Shown: positions 32,831 to 42,900, counted from the stretch's first letter. The stretch: DNA of 64,000 nucleotides from Anaerolineae bacterium (GCA_030425205.1 JAUIAP010000005.1:186001-250000); one strand, 5' to 3'. Numbers and translations are program-made. The notes: generated by a model not told the origin, from the sequence alone.

Positions 32831-34675
32831 ATGTGGATGAGTGGTGATCTTCTCGTAGAACGGTATCGGATCGTAACGCCGCTGGCGAATGGCGCGAACG
32901 GCACGACGTATCGGGCGTTTGATCGGCGTGCGGGGCGTGATGTTGCCCTCAAGCTGATTGTCGCGCCAGCACAACGCTATATTCAGCAAGAAGCGTTGCG
33001 GCTATCGCGTTTGGAGCATCCGCAGTTGCCGAAGCTATTCGATCATTTTCGGTTCGATGAGGGGCAACATTGCCTCGTTTGGGAGTATATCGACGGCGTC
33101 AGTCTGCTTGATCTACAGGTACAATATGGTGCATTGCCAGCCAGCAAGGTGACGCAGTGGTTGGGGGAGGCGATTCGGCCGATTTCATACCTCCACGCCA
33201 AAAACCAGCTTCATCTCGACATAAAGCCAGCCAACATTCGCGTCAGACCCAATGGCAACGTCATTCTTGTCGATTCAGGCTTGCCCGGTTTAGGCATCGC
33301 GCAAGGGGCAAGCGGCTTCGCGGCACCCGAACAACAGTCGCAAAAATCTGTGACGGCTGCGACCGATCAATATGCCCTTGGCGCGACGCTATATGCGCTG
33401 CTGACCAATCGTGAACCCACAGACGCGCTTAAACGCCAAGCGGGATTGGAAGAGTTGCATCTGGCACGCGATGTCAATCCAAACGTGCCAGCCTATCTGT
33501 CGATGGTGGCACAGCGGGCGATGTCGTTGAAGCCAGAACTACGATTTGAAAATTTGGGGCAGATGGCAAAGGGGCTAGATCGGCCAAACGGAAGCCCCGA
33601 ACCGCTCCCACCGACCATCATTCCGCCCGCGCGCAAAATTCCGCAACGCCAATTTCTGCAACAGCGCAGACGGCGTTCCATGGAGCGGCGCACCATCTAT
33701 GCCCTGCTCTCCATTTTGGCGATTTTGCTCTTTTTGGGGGCTGGATGGGGTGTTTTTAATCTTGATGACGAAGGGGATGAGACGCCTGTGGCCGATTCGG
33801 CCGATCCGACCCCCGTCTCCGTTCTCGCGCAAGCCCTGACGGAAATTGCGCCAACGCCGACCGTCTCGCCAACGCCGACTGTGCCACCCACTGCAACCCC
33901 CGAACCGATCATCGACGAATCGACGGGCGCGAGCATGGTTTTTGTTCCCGGAGGCGTATTCCAAATGGGCGGCAACGATGAGGAAGACGATGACGATATG
34001 CAGCCGATGCACCGCGTCACGCTCGATCCCTATTTTATTGACCTGACAGAAGTCACCAACGCGCAGTATGCCACCTGTGTCGCCGATGGCATCTGTACAC
34101 CGCCCCAAAGTCCCAATGCGACCTATCATCCCGCCTACTACGGTGACGAAAATTATGACGACTACCCCGTTATTTTTGTCAACTGGAATCAATCCCAACA
34201 GTTTTGCGAATGGCGCGGGGGACGTTTACCGACGGAAGCGGAGTGGGAATTTGCGGCAGGTTTTCGGATTGCGGCGGCCGAAAAGACAAAATATCCATGG
34301 GGCAACGCCATGCCCGAAGCGGTCGCCAACTTCTGCGATGTCAACTGTAGCCGCGATGAGCGTGATGCAAACTATAATGACGAATTTTCCGACACGGCTC
34401 CCGTCACCAGCTTTGAAGAAGGGCGATCTCCATTTGGTCTTTACAACATGAGTGGCAACGTGATGGAGTGGGTGTTCGATTGGTATGACCCTGATTATTA
34501 TGCAGAATCGGCCGAAATTAATCCATCTGGCCCCGCACAGGGAACCGCACGTGTTTTACGCGGCGGATCGTGGTACAACACATTGCAAAGTTTAGAAGTC
34601 GCACGACGTGGCTCGTATGTGCCAGAGGTGGCACGGGCAACACTGGGCTTTCGCTGTGCGCGAATTGTAGAATAA
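32831..34675 (+). CDS. Ser/Thr protein kinase fused to formylglycine-generating-enzyme-like (SUMF1) domain
   Basis: A 614-residue membrane protein. Residues about 8-265 form a Hanks-type kinase: a Gly-rich loop LANGANGTTY, VALKL with Lys41, catalytic loop LHLDIKPANIRV (HLD in place of HRD, Asp and Lys kept) and LVDSG in place of DFG (Asp kept), so it may still be active. APEQQS marks the end of the activation segment. A membrane helix (TIYALLSILAILLFLGAGW, about residue 288-306) and a Pro/Thr linker follow. From about 370 an FGE-sulfatase domain begins: GASMVFVPGGVFQMGGND, RLPTEAEWEFAAG, and NMSGNVMEWVFDWY, ending with RVLRGGSWYN and GFRCARIV. FGE-like domains outside the cell often bind ligands rather than modify sulfatases. 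The fusion suggests a sensor kinase. Start as for the -10 box at 32817. Confidence 0.85.
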   Translation: MWMSGDLLVERYRIVTPLANGANGTTYRAFDRRAGRDVALKLIVAPAQRYIQQEALRLSRLEHPQLPKLFDHFRFDEGQHCLVWEYIDGVSLLDLQVQYGALPASKVTQWLGEAIRPISYLHAKNQLHLDIKPANIRVRPNGNVILVDSGLPGLGIAQGASGFAAPEQQSQKSVTAATDQYALGATLYALLTNREPTDALKRQAGLEELHLARDVNPNVPAYLSMVAQRAMSLKPELRFENLGQMAKGLDRPNGSPEPLPPTIIPPARKIPQRQFLQQRRRRSMERRTIYALLSILAILLFLGAGWGVFNLDDEGDETPVADSADPTPVSVLAQALTEIAPTPTVSPTPTVPPTATPEPIIDESTGASMVFVPGGVFQMGGNDEEDDDDMQPMHRVTLDPYFIDLTEVTNAQYATCVADGICTPPQSPNATYHPAYYGDENYDDYPVIFVNWNQSQQFCEWRGGRLPTEAEWEFAAGFRIAAAEKTKYPWGNAMPEAVANFCDVNCSRDERDANYNDEFSDTAPVTSFEEGRSPFGLYNMSGNVMEWVFDWYDPDYYAESAEINPSGPAQGTARVLRGGSWYNTLQSLEVARRGSYVPEVARATLGFRCARIVE

Positions 34676-34680
34676 AAATT

Positions 34681-34841
34681 ACACCGCAGAGAGCGCAAAG
34701 AGCGCAGAGTTTTAAGAAAGAGAGAAATAGAAACAAGTGAACGGCAAACGATTGGGCCATATGGAAGTTCAATCGCACTCTTATTTTCATCTACCTCCCC
34801 CTCCCTTCTTCCTCTTTGCGCTCGCCGCGCTCTCTGCGTTG
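34681..34841. repeat. Inverted nonamer-type word repeat before rph
   Basis: The left block (34681-34709, ACACCGCAGAGAGCGCAAAG and on) is tandem CGCAGAGAG-like nonamers. The right block (34812-34841) is largely its reverse complement (CTCTTTGCGCTCGCCGCGCT and on). They flank about 100 bp with no gene. The whole lies between the kinase-FGE stop and the rph start and could be a small mobile or replication-born element. Confidence 0.6.
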
Positions 34842-34853
34842 AATCCTTTTCCC

Positions 34854-35591
34854 ATGGACAGACTGAACAACAGAAAAGCGGACGAGCTGCGTCCCATCTC
34901 ATTTGAACTGAATTACACAAAATGGGCAGAAGGGTCTGTTCTCGTGAGCTTTGGCGACACAAAGGTGTTGTGCAATGTTTCAGTGGATGAGCGGGTTCCG
35001 CGTTGGTTGCATCAAAGCAAGGCGGGACATGGGTGGTTATCGGCCGAATATGCCCTGCTCCCGCGCAGCACAGAGACGCGCCACGCCCGCGAACAGAAGT
35101 GGCCGCGCGGTCGCACGCAGGAGATTTCGCGCCTGATCGGGCGTAGCCTGCGCATGAGCCTCAATCTGCGCCGACTCGGCACACGCCAGCTATTGATCGA
35201 TTGTGATGTCATTCAGGCGGACGGTGGCACGCGCACGGCTGCGATTACGGGGTCATGGGTTGCAGTCAATCTCGCGCTACAAAAGCTGATCGCCAAAGGG
35301 CAAATTTCCAAAAAGGTGTTTCGCCATCAGGTCGCGGCGATCAGTGTAGGGTTGGTCAAGGGGCAGCCCGCACTGGATTTAGATTATGCAGAGGACAGTT
35401 CGGCCGATGCGGACTTCAATGTGGTGATGACGGCCGATGGCGGCATTGTCGAGATTCAGGGAACCGGCGAACAAAACCCAATCCCTTATGACAAACTCAA
35501 CCCGCTTATCGAACTCGCCGTCAACGGGATGCAGGATATTTTCCTGCAACAGCAGTTGGCAATTTTAGAAGTGGCTGATTACAGTATCTGA
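34854..35591 (+). CDS. rph: RNase PH
   Basis: A 245-residue phosphate-dependent 3'-5' exoribonuclease that trims tRNA 3' ends. The start at 34854 is chosen because the protein reads MDRLNNRKADELRPISFELNYTKWAEGSVLVSFGDTKVLC; an upstream extension lies in the repeat described at 34681 and is not conserved. Family motifs: GHGWLSAEYALLPRSTETRHAREQKWPRGRTQEISRLIGRSLR (RNA and phosphate binding), DCDVIQADGGTRTAAITG, and the C-terminal EIQGTGEQNPI. Length is normal. No cluster partner such as rdgB follows; the next gene is convergent. Confidence 0.95.
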   Translation: MDRLNNRKADELRPISFELNYTKWAEGSVLVSFGDTKVLCNVSVDERVPRWLHQSKAGHGWLSAEYALLPRSTETRHAREQKWPRGRTQEISRLIGRSLRMSLNLRRLGTRQLLIDCDVIQADGGTRTAAITGSWVAVNLALQKLIAKGQISKKVFRHQVAAISVGLVKGQPALDLDYAEDSSADADFNVVMTADGGIVEIQGTGEQNPIPYDKLNPLIELAVNGMQDIFLQQQLAILEVADYSI

Positions 35592-35704
35592 CTTCTCGAC
35601 TGTTTTTTGATGCTACCTATTGCTAGTCGGTCTGGCACTAATGCAATTGCAGGTTCGCGTCAGCCAATTTATGCCAAGCTGCCACTAATAGTTCCTCGAA
35701 CTGG

Positions 35705-36628
35705 TCAGTCATTCTTTAAACGTAGGACATCTTCTAAGGATAGTCCCAACAATTCGCTTACAGTTACGGCGTCATGAAACACCAGCAGTTTTCGCGCTGT
35801 CTCAATCGCTTTTTCATATTTGCCTCGCTCAATGCCTTGCTCAATGCCTTGCACGATGCCTCGCTTATATCCCCTTTCCATTAGCTCTTGTTCCATTGTT
35901 GCCATAATGTTGGCTCCTTGCTCATGCGCTTCTACAACTTCTTTGATGCGCTTATAAGTAACTTTTTCGGTAGCCTTACCAAAATAATACATAATTGTGC
36001 GGATGTAATCTACCCCTCGTCGTTGATTGGATAGCTCAAACGCCAGTTTTACGACATCTGGAAACTGATCGTGCAGAGTTGGATCGAAAATCGTGCGCAA
36101 TACCATCAAGCAGACGCGCAACCAAATTTCGCCGCGAATCGCAGCATCGGAGCGGTGAGAAAAGTCGTAAAGAAGATAATCAAATTGAGGTGTGTGCGGT
36201 TTCCATGCTTCTGGCAAATTTAGCATTGAGTGAAAGTCGGATGCGATTTGCCAACGACGTTCGCCATGGTAGATTACAAGCGGAACGATAGGACGCAATT
36301 TACCATTTTCGCGGGGAACTTGTGACCAAATCCGTACCATATAGCGCAGCAGTTGTAATGCAACTTCGGAATCAGGGTAGCTTTTGTGTTCAAATAACAG
36401 ATAGATGTAGCTAGTTTCACTGTCCGTGCGCTGAAAGCTGTAAAGCATATCGGAATGATGCGTTTGCATTTCCTCATCGACAAACGAGCCGTCTTCGAGA
36501 TTCAGCGTGTCTAGCTCAATGTCAGCAAGCAACTCAATAGGCAGATATTCTTGAATAAAGTCACGGATGATTTCGGGACGCGAGAAGCTATCCCGAAAAA
36601 AATGATCATGCGGATTCTGAACCGTCAT
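35705..36628 (-). CDS. Rpn-family PD-(D/E)XK nuclease (transposase_31-like)
   Basis: A 307-residue protein. HDHFFRDSFSRPEIIRDFIQEYLP opens the domain, followed by HHSDMLYSFQRTD and YIYLLFEHKSYPD, which supply the Asp and E-x-K of the PD-(D/E)XK site. Rpn proteins nick DNA and promote recombination without target specificity; recently some were linked to phage defence. The middle is helical. The C-terminal part has a short tandem repeat, QGIEQGIERG (DNA copies around 35820-35866), typical of the family and prone to slippage. It overlaps the upstream haem gene by 23 bp, but a functional link is doubtful. There is no sign of terminal inverted repeats around it. Confidence 0.85.
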   Translation of the reverse strand: MTVQNPHDHFFRDSFSRPEIIRDFIQEYLPIELLADIELDTLNLEDGSFVDEEMQTHHSDMLYSFQRTDSETSYIYLLFEHKSYPDSEVALQLLRYMVRIWSQVPRENGKLRPIVPLVIYHGERRWQIASDFHSMLNLPEAWKPHTPQFDYLLYDFSHRSDAAIRGEIWLRVCLMVLRTIFDPTLHDQFPDVVKLAFELSNQRRGVDYIRTIMYYFGKATEKVTYKRIKEVVEAHEQGANIMATMEQELMERGYKRGIVQGIEQGIERGKYEKAIETARKLLVFHDAVTVSELLGLSLEDVLRLKND

Positions 36629-38825
36629 TTTTCCCCCTTTTGCGTGCCACCAACAGATAAATAATCAAAACCATAACCCCCACTGCAAGCGCAACCAGTG
36701 AAATTAACATCATTGGCGTGTCGTTCAAACCATTTTGCGTAGGCACAGCCGTTTGCCCCATATCTGCTTCTGCGCCCTCTGTTCCCCCCGGTAACGCGCC
36801 AATTTCGCTCGGCCCCTCATCTTGCAACGTCAACATATAATCGACAAGCGTATCGACTTGTCCATCTGTGAGCTGCAAATAGTAGGTGCCGGGCATGACG
36901 TTGGGTTGACATTCACCGTTGGGGCAGTCTGGGGCGAGGTAGATGTTGGGATAGAGGATGGAGTTGCGGAGGTAGATTTCGGCCGATTGTCCCGGCACCC
37001 GATCATGCGCCACGTTCCCAATGTTTGACAAGCTCGGCCCCACCTTGCCCTCTTCTCCTAACTCCCCAATCACATGACACGCGCCGCAACCTGAATTGAG
37101 GATAATATCCTCCGCGATTGCCCCTGTAATCGCACGCGGCGTCGGCCGCAACGTTGCAACCGCCGCGATTTCATTGCCATCTTCGTCGAGACTTGGGGTG
37201 GGGGTGATTTGTGGCGGGATGGGTGTCGGCCGATCTGCCTCTAGCTGTGCTAACTCTTCTTCGCTCGGCTGCTCCACCAACTTGCTCGACCGCACAACGC
37301 GCATTCCCACTGAACACGGCGACACCAGCGGTTCAGGATCGGGCTGACACCACCAAGGGCCACCTCGCTTTGTCTTCAAAATTGGCACATACCACACAAC
37401 TAAATCAGACTCCGCATCAGTCAAATCTTCACCCGACACCAACGCCAACGGTGGATCATACGTGTCCGCTGGCCCGGGAACGATGGGGTCATCCCCGTTG
37501 CTTTCCACGATAAACAGCCGCCCTTCGTCCAGTCCAAGCGGATCGCTGCGTTCAGGAATCCAGCGGTAGGTAGCATCTCCCGCCAGCGTGATCAGCCGTT
37601 CCCCGTTGATGCCTGTTTCGTATAGTGACAGGTCGAGTTCCGTTGTTGCTTCTGTCCACTGCCGCTCATCCCAATAGTAGAGTGACTCGTTTTCATCCCC
37701 ATTCATCGCTAAATTGAATCGCCAGAACGGACGATATTCTGAAAGTTCATCGCAGCCCGGCCCCTCTGAGACAAAATCTGGCTCAAAGCTACCATCTGCG
37801 CCAAACGTCATCACCTGCACATAGCGATAACAGCAGATGCAGTTCGGCCAGTCGAATGGCTCGGTGAAAAGCTGGCGGATTTGAAATGCATCCTCCATTT
37901 CAATCAGGCGTGTATCAAACTTGGGCGGTACAGTGGAGGCGAAGCCGATTTCGTCCCGATAGCCACCCGGCCATGAAGGGTAATAAGCCTCAACCTGTCC
38001 AATTTTTGCCGTGGTGAAAATAAGCTCGTCTTCAAAGCGAGCATTGACGAAGTTCACGCCATCATCGGCCGTCATCTCCCAGCAAACGCTCCAGCCATGA
38101 TCTTCGTGACACCCATCGGTGTAGCGTGGCGCATCTTCGTCAAGGCCATCCGCCTCTTGATAAAAGCGGTCATCGCGCCCACGTGTGAAAAAGGTGCGCG
38201 ACACATTTTGATCGTGCATGTTGACGACGATGTGGAAAATTTTGCCGCTCTCGCTAGGGTCGTGGAAGGTCAAATCGACGCACCAATCGTTGTTGCAGTC
38301 GTTATCGTTCAGCCATGTGGACATCGGGATCATCGCCGTTTCTGCTTGGCGAATGTCGCCCAAGACGTCGATGACGCGCTGATCGACCGCCGCGATGTCA
38401 ACCACTTTTTTGGTGAGGTAAAAGGAGGGATTCGGCCGATTATCTAAATCTTGCCACGTCTGCACAAACTGCTTGGAAGCACTATTAAACACCGTCTCAA
38501 TCGTGCCGCCATCGGTGTAGTTATAGAAGCGCAACAGCGAACATTCCCCACTCGCGCATCCCGCAAATGCCGCCGCTTCCCCCGTCTTTAACGGAATCAC
38601 GCGCAATAGATCAAGCTCTTTGTCCGCCATAAATGCGCCGACGACGGAATCATTTAGGGCAAGATTCCAGAGGATTTGATCGACCGATGTGATCGACTGC
38701 ATCTGCGCCGCAATGACGCGCCCCTTCGCAGTGGCAGCCTGTGGTTGCTCCAATGGGCGACGCAACACGGCCCAAACGACGATAAACAGCGCAATTGTGA
38801 TGACGACAAATGTTTTGCGATTCAT
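36606..38825 (-). CDS. Membrane-anchored protein with a C-terminal cytochrome c domain
   Basis: A 739-residue exported protein. The first helix (KTFVVITIALFIVVWAVL) is a signal or anchor. Residues about 40-530 form a large domain with many Cys (NCICCYR, CGCHE-like pairs) that I cannot assign. Parts such as DLVVWYVPILKTKRGG and WIPERSDPLGLDEGRLFIV recall the C-terminal region of copper amine oxidases, but the usual His ligands are not evident. Residues about 580-680 form a class I cytochrome c: SGCGACHVIG (haem-binding CxxCH) and PNVMPGTYY with the distal Met, then VDYMLTL. A Pro/Thr-rich linker separates the domains. The protein ends in a membrane helix and RKRGKN. It probably passes electrons from an outer oxidase domain to the haem. 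Its 5' leader holds a hairpin over the ribosome binding site. Confidence 0.7.
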   Translation of the reverse strand: MNRKTFVVITIALFIVVWAVLRRPLEQPQAATAKGRVIAAQMQSITSVDQILWNLALNDSVVGAFMADKELDLLRVIPLKTGEAAAFAGCASGECSLLRFYNYTDGGTIETVFNSASKQFVQTWQDLDNRPNPSFYLTKKVVDIAAVDQRVIDVLGDIRQAETAMIPMSTWLNDNDCNNDWCVDLTFHDPSESGKIFHIVVNMHDQNVSRTFFTRGRDDRFYQEADGLDEDAPRYTDGCHEDHGWSVCWEMTADDGVNFVNARFEDELIFTTAKIGQVEAYYPSWPGGYRDEIGFASTVPPKFDTRLIEMEDAFQIRQLFTEPFDWPNCICCYRYVQVMTFGADGSFEPDFVSEGPGCDELSEYRPFWRFNLAMNGDENESLYYWDERQWTEATTELDLSLYETGINGERLITLAGDATYRWIPERSDPLGLDEGRLFIVESNGDDPIVPGPADTYDPPLALVSGEDLTDAESDLVVWYVPILKTKRGGPWWCQPDPEPLVSPCSVGMRVVRSSKLVEQPSEEELAQLEADRPTPIPPQITPTPSLDEDGNEIAAVATLRPTPRAITGAIAEDIILNSGCGACHVIGELGEEGKVGPSLSNIGNVAHDRVPGQSAEIYLRNSILYPNIYLAPDCPNGECQPNVMPGTYYLQLTDGQVDTLVDYMLTLQDEGPSEIGALPGGTEGAEADMGQTAVPTQNGLNDTPMMLISLVALAVGVMVLIIYLLVARKRGKNDGSESA

Positions 38826-38828
38826 ACA

Positions 38829-38857
38829 CTCCTCAAAATTTTTGAGGGTGCATTATA
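38829..38857 (-). promoter_or_regulatory. Promoter and leader hairpin hiding the ribosome binding site
   Basis: On the minus strand a -10 TATAAT lies at 38857-38852. The transcript then starts close to CCTCAAAAATTTTGAGG (38847-38831), a 7-bp stem with three loop bases. Its 3' arm contains GAGG of the Shine-Dalgarno sequence GAGGAG before ATG 38825. The short AT-rich stem could open with temperature or ribosome binding. Confidence 0.5.
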
Positions 38858-38895
38858 GCCAATCTAATTTTGTCGCGTTGGGATTGATGCGGTTG

Positions 38896-39762
38896 TTATT
38901 GGTAAATAATCACCGACGGCGCGGGTTCGAGCGTCATCGTCTGACGTGGCGTGGGGATGCGATCATCGTAATGGTAGAAGTATTTCAAACCACCCCATTC
39001 AAATCCCGGCTCATTGCTGTACTTGTCATAGTTGTACAGCTTGATGTCGGTGTTGAACGTGCCGTCGCTGTCGATGACCATTTCGACGTTTGGATAGTCG
39101 ATATATTTGTGCTTGTCTGGCAGCATCGAGTCTTTGAACTGATGCAAAATCAGTACCTTGTTGATGCCCGTTTGATAGGCGATTTTTTGTAATTCAACCT
39201 GAATCCAGTTGACATCGACGGCGGTTGTCTGCCCCACTTGCTGACCCGGAACCTGATTGCCGTTCATATCAAATTCGGGGTCCCATGCGAGGTGGACATG
39301 TGGATGTTGCAAGAAGTGTGCGACGCGCCGAAACTCCTCTTCCGTTGTCGCCCGCCCTGCCTGAATATCCATGATAATCGCGCACTCGTAATCGTCCGCG
39401 ACATCGACCCATGCCTGAATCTCCTCCAACTCAAGATGATGATTGTATTTGGGTGGATATTGGTTAGCGACGGTCGTAATCATGTGCCATGTACACATCG
39501 AATGGCGGTCATCGAGCGGCTGGTATTTGGAGACGAGATTTTTGAGCCAGCGTGTCGTCGTGTGGCGCGGCGCGTTGCCGAGAATGCCCAAGCCGGGACC
39601 GAGCGGACTGCCATAATAGGCGATCAGTTGATATTGCTCAAGATAGGGGGTGGGGGTTTTGAAATTCGGCCATATTCCCGGCCGAGTCTGCGCCGCTTGT
39701 GATGTCGGAATCAAGAGTAATAGGGTGATGAATACAATGAGGAGGGGGATCGCTTTTTTCAT
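38896..39762 (-). CDS. Secreted protein of unknown function, TIM-barrel-like
   Basis: A 288-residue protein with a clear signal peptide (KKAIPLLIVFITLLLLIPTSQAAQ). The mature part has patterns of a (beta/alpha) fold: LIAYYGSPLGPGLGILGN, MCTWHMITTVANQYPPKY, CAIIMDIQAGRATTEEEFRRV, HVHLAWDPEFDMN, KVLILHQF, and VEMVIDSDG. The acidic residues after strands (MDIQAG, WDPEFD, DSDG) lie where glycosidase acids lie, but no family was recognised. Related proteins are annotated as hypothetical or lipoprotein in many actinobacteria and Chloroflexota. It lies alone between the haem protein and the subtilase. Confidence 0.55.
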   Translation of the reverse strand: MKKAIPLLIVFITLLLLIPTSQAAQTRPGIWPNFKTPTPYLEQYQLIAYYGSPLGPGLGILGNAPRHTTTRWLKNLVSKYQPLDDRHSMCTWHMITTVANQYPPKYNHHLELEEIQAWVDVADDYECAIIMDIQAGRATTEEEFRRVAHFLQHPHVHLAWDPEFDMNGNQVPGQQVGQTTAVDVNWIQVELQKIAYQTGINKVLILHQFKDSMLPDKHKYIDYPNVEMVIDSDGTFNTDIKLYNYDKYSNEPGFEWGGLKYFYHYDDRIPTPRQTMTLEPAPSVIIYQ

Positions 39763-39877
39763 GTTGCGATTGTCTGGGAGAAAGGGGGAGAATGCAAGGG
39801 GAATGTGCCGAAAGTCTGACCATCAAAAGCTGTTTCGGCCGAAATGTTCAGAACGCTAACGAGACTTGGTAGACGCA

Positions 39878-39906
39878 GATATTGGGATGCATTGCACCCC
39901 AATATC
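39878..39906. repeat. Intergenic hairpin after the subtilase gene
   Basis: GATATTGGG (39878-39886) pairs with CCCAATATC (39898-39906) around ATGCATTGCAC. Its loop shares ATTGCAC with the hairpin at 29191. It may terminate the surface-protein transcript. One of only two intergenic TCGGCCGA copies lies just upstream at 39835-39842. Confidence 0.65.
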
Positions 39907-39968
39907 CACGAATAGAATTTTACGAGCCGCCGTAGGCGATAAGTCTCTTTGCCATTAACGAATGACCC

Positions 39969-42900
39969 TTAGAATTTGCGCGTGTCACGCAATCTGCACG
40001 TCAAACATAGCAATCCGATAAACGCCATTCCCAACAGCAACACCGCTTGCCGCATACTGTTCACTGCCGGGACATCAGTCGCCTGTTCACTGAAATTAAC
40101 CGCCGTCGGGACACTCTCACACTGCGCCCCATTGTCGATGACCGTCAACGTCGCCGCCTGACTGGTCACACTACCCCCCGCATTTTCGATGGTTGCCGTG
40201 TAGTCACCCGCATCGCCAAGCTGCGCGACAGCGATCACCAATTCTGGCTCCGTTTCCCCCGCGACGCGCACACCGTCTTTGTACCACTGATAGCTAAACG
40301 GTGCTGTGCCAGATGCGCTGACGCTAAACGTCGCCGCCTCACATTTGTTGATCGTCATGTTGCCGCTGCGTGGCTGGTCGTCGATGGTGGGCGGGATGGG
40401 TGTCGGATTGACGATGAACGCGCTCGTCGCCGTCTCGCTGGGCGTGAAGTTATTGCGGAAACAGACTGCATTGACGATATATTCGCCAACCCCGAGCGTA
40501 AACGGCCCGCTGTATTGCGTGCTATTTACATCTGGTTCGCTGCCGTCGGTTGTATAGCGAATGGTGGCACCAGTCGTCACGGTGGAGATGGAAATATCGG
40601 CCGAATCAGTAAAAGTTCCGCCCGCCGTAATAGATGGTGTGCCGCATTGGAAGGCGTATTGTGCCAACGCCACATCGCTGTCAAACCAGCCCGACTGCGC
40701 TGAAATCGCCTGCACCGTTTCTGGTTTAGAAAGGCTAAAGCTATACGGATTGCTCTTGCCACCGCCAGAAGGTGAGAAATCAACGACGGGCGTTGTGCCG
40801 TCGCGGGTCACGAATAGGCGACGGATGCGGAACGGTGGCTGGTGGTCAGGTGCGGTGACGCGCACGGTAATGCTGTTGTTGTACGTTCCGCTGGCTGGCG
40901 AGAGGGTCGGGATCTCAACTTGACCCAGCGTCGGATTGACGACGACGAGGGTTGCCGATGTCATGTTGCTGTTGCCAATGCCTGATTTGTAGGCACGCGC
41001 TCGCACATAGTACGTTTCGTCGCCGTGTAGTTGGAACGGGCCGTTGTAAGGCTGTACGCTTGATGAAGATTGTGGGTCTGTGCCGTCAAGCGTGTAGAAG
41101 ATGAACACATCTTCCGTATCTGACTGCATCGAGACGGTAATCGGGCCATTGTGGTTGCCCCCCGCTGGCGTAATGTTGGGTGGATCGATGATGCTGTCGA
41201 GGTCGTAAACGGTGTAGTTGACGGTGGTTACGTCGCTCGCATCTGCGCCGTCGATAAACGCACGCGCCTTGACGGTGTGCTGACCGATACCCAACGAGAA
41301 CTGACCGTTATAGGCGGAGGAGTGAGGTTGGGGCAGTGCGCCATTAGTCGTGTAGCGGATGGTTGCGCCCGGCGTGGTCGTGGACATCGTAATGTTGATG
41401 AAGTCGTACGCTTCTGTGCCATCGGCTGGCGCAATCGTCGGGGCAGCCGCCTGTGGGACGACCGTATACGTTGCGCTGGCGGTTGCGCTTGTGGTGTAGC
41501 CGTTTAAGAAGACCCGCGCTCGCACCGTTGCGCTTGCGTTCAACACGATGGGTTCGCTAAATATTTGTGATGTGGCGGTAGGCGTCGAGCCATCGGTTGT
41601 GTAGCGAATCGTTGCGCCTTGAACGGTTGAATTGATATGGACGGTTGCGCTGGTTTGGAATTGTCCCCCGTCTGGATAGAACGTCGGTGCCGGTAGGGTG
41701 AGGGGAACGACTTCAAATTCGGCCGATTTCACCTGCTCACTCTTATAAAAACCATCTTTGTACGCGACGGCCGAAATTTTATATGTTCCCGGTTGTAGCG
41801 TAATCGGCCCCGTGTACGTTTGTCCCGGTCGGAAAAAGCCAATCGTTTTGCCATCGGTGCGATACTTGATGGTCGCACCCGGCGTATTGCTGGTGATGAC
41901 CACTTGGTAGGGCGCTTCATACGTTCCCGCACCCGTCGAAAATTGCGGTGTGGCGACCTGCGGTGTCGTTGAATTGAGTGTGACGGTAGCCGTTTCACTT
42001 TCGAGATAGGTGTTGGTGGCTGGAATGTAACGCCATGCCTTCGCCTTGAGCGTCACGCCATACGCCAGCGTCAACGTCTCGTCAAACTCTGGAATGATGA
42101 TGTACGAATCTTCGGTTGGCTCGGAGCCGTCGAGCGTGTAGCGCATCTGATTGTTGCTGTTGGCGGGTGGCGTGTCGCCGTAGTCGATGTCGATTTCCAA
42201 CGGCATCGCATAGTTGCCGCTACCCGGTGAGATGATGGGCGCGGGCAAGGTGGTGACACCATTGATCTGGTTGATCGCGGCTGCGAGATTGGGCATAACT
42301 CCGATGTTGTCGTCGGTCTCGTTTTCCTGCGCGGTTCCAGTTGACTGTAAAATTGACTTGACCTGTGCGGGGGTCGCATAGTTGCCATTGGCGTTGTGAT
42401 ACATGCTCTGCACGATGGCGGCAGAGGCGGCGACAATCGGAGACGCACCCGACGTGCCGCCAAACTGCGTGTAAAGATGGAGGGGGCCGTCTGCGAGATA
42501 GAGGCCGCCATATCCCAACGTGACAATGTCCATCCCCCACGCATAGAGGTCAACCGTGTCGCCATGGTTGGAGAAGAAGGCGCGTTGACGTGGCGTGAGG
42601 GTCGTTTTGAAGGAGGAGATAGCCGCGCCGACTAAAATCGCGCCAGAATCATTTGCAGCGGCAAACGGCCGATGTCCCACATCATACGTTGCGCTATCAA
42701 AATCGACATTGCCGTTGCCCGCCGCTTCAATGACGACGATCCCTTGTGCGACGGCACTCTTAATCGCATCGTAGTTGGCAATTTCCCACTCGACAGGCAT
42801 ACAGCCCGTTTGGTCGTTGGGGTCGAGGCAATCCCCTTCGGGGCCGCCCGTCTGCGCTTCGATGATGATGACATCACCGGGGTCGAGCGCATTGGCGCAC

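Noticed and set aside
34737..34853. N-terminal extension of RNase PH
   Set aside because: It translates an inverted word repeat and is absent from the family; ATG 34854 matches the normal start.
35592..35704. Possible tRNA or small gene between rph and the nuclease gene
   Set aside because: No cloverleaf, no open frame and no terminator could be supported.
35705..36628. Insertion sequence, because the encoded family is sometimes called transposase_31
   Set aside because: The protein is an Rpn-type nuclease; no terminal inverted repeats or target duplication were found.
40047..40703. Plus-strand open frame opposite the subtilase gene
   Set aside because: Antisense to well-supported repeats; Arg-rich composition and no recognisable domain.
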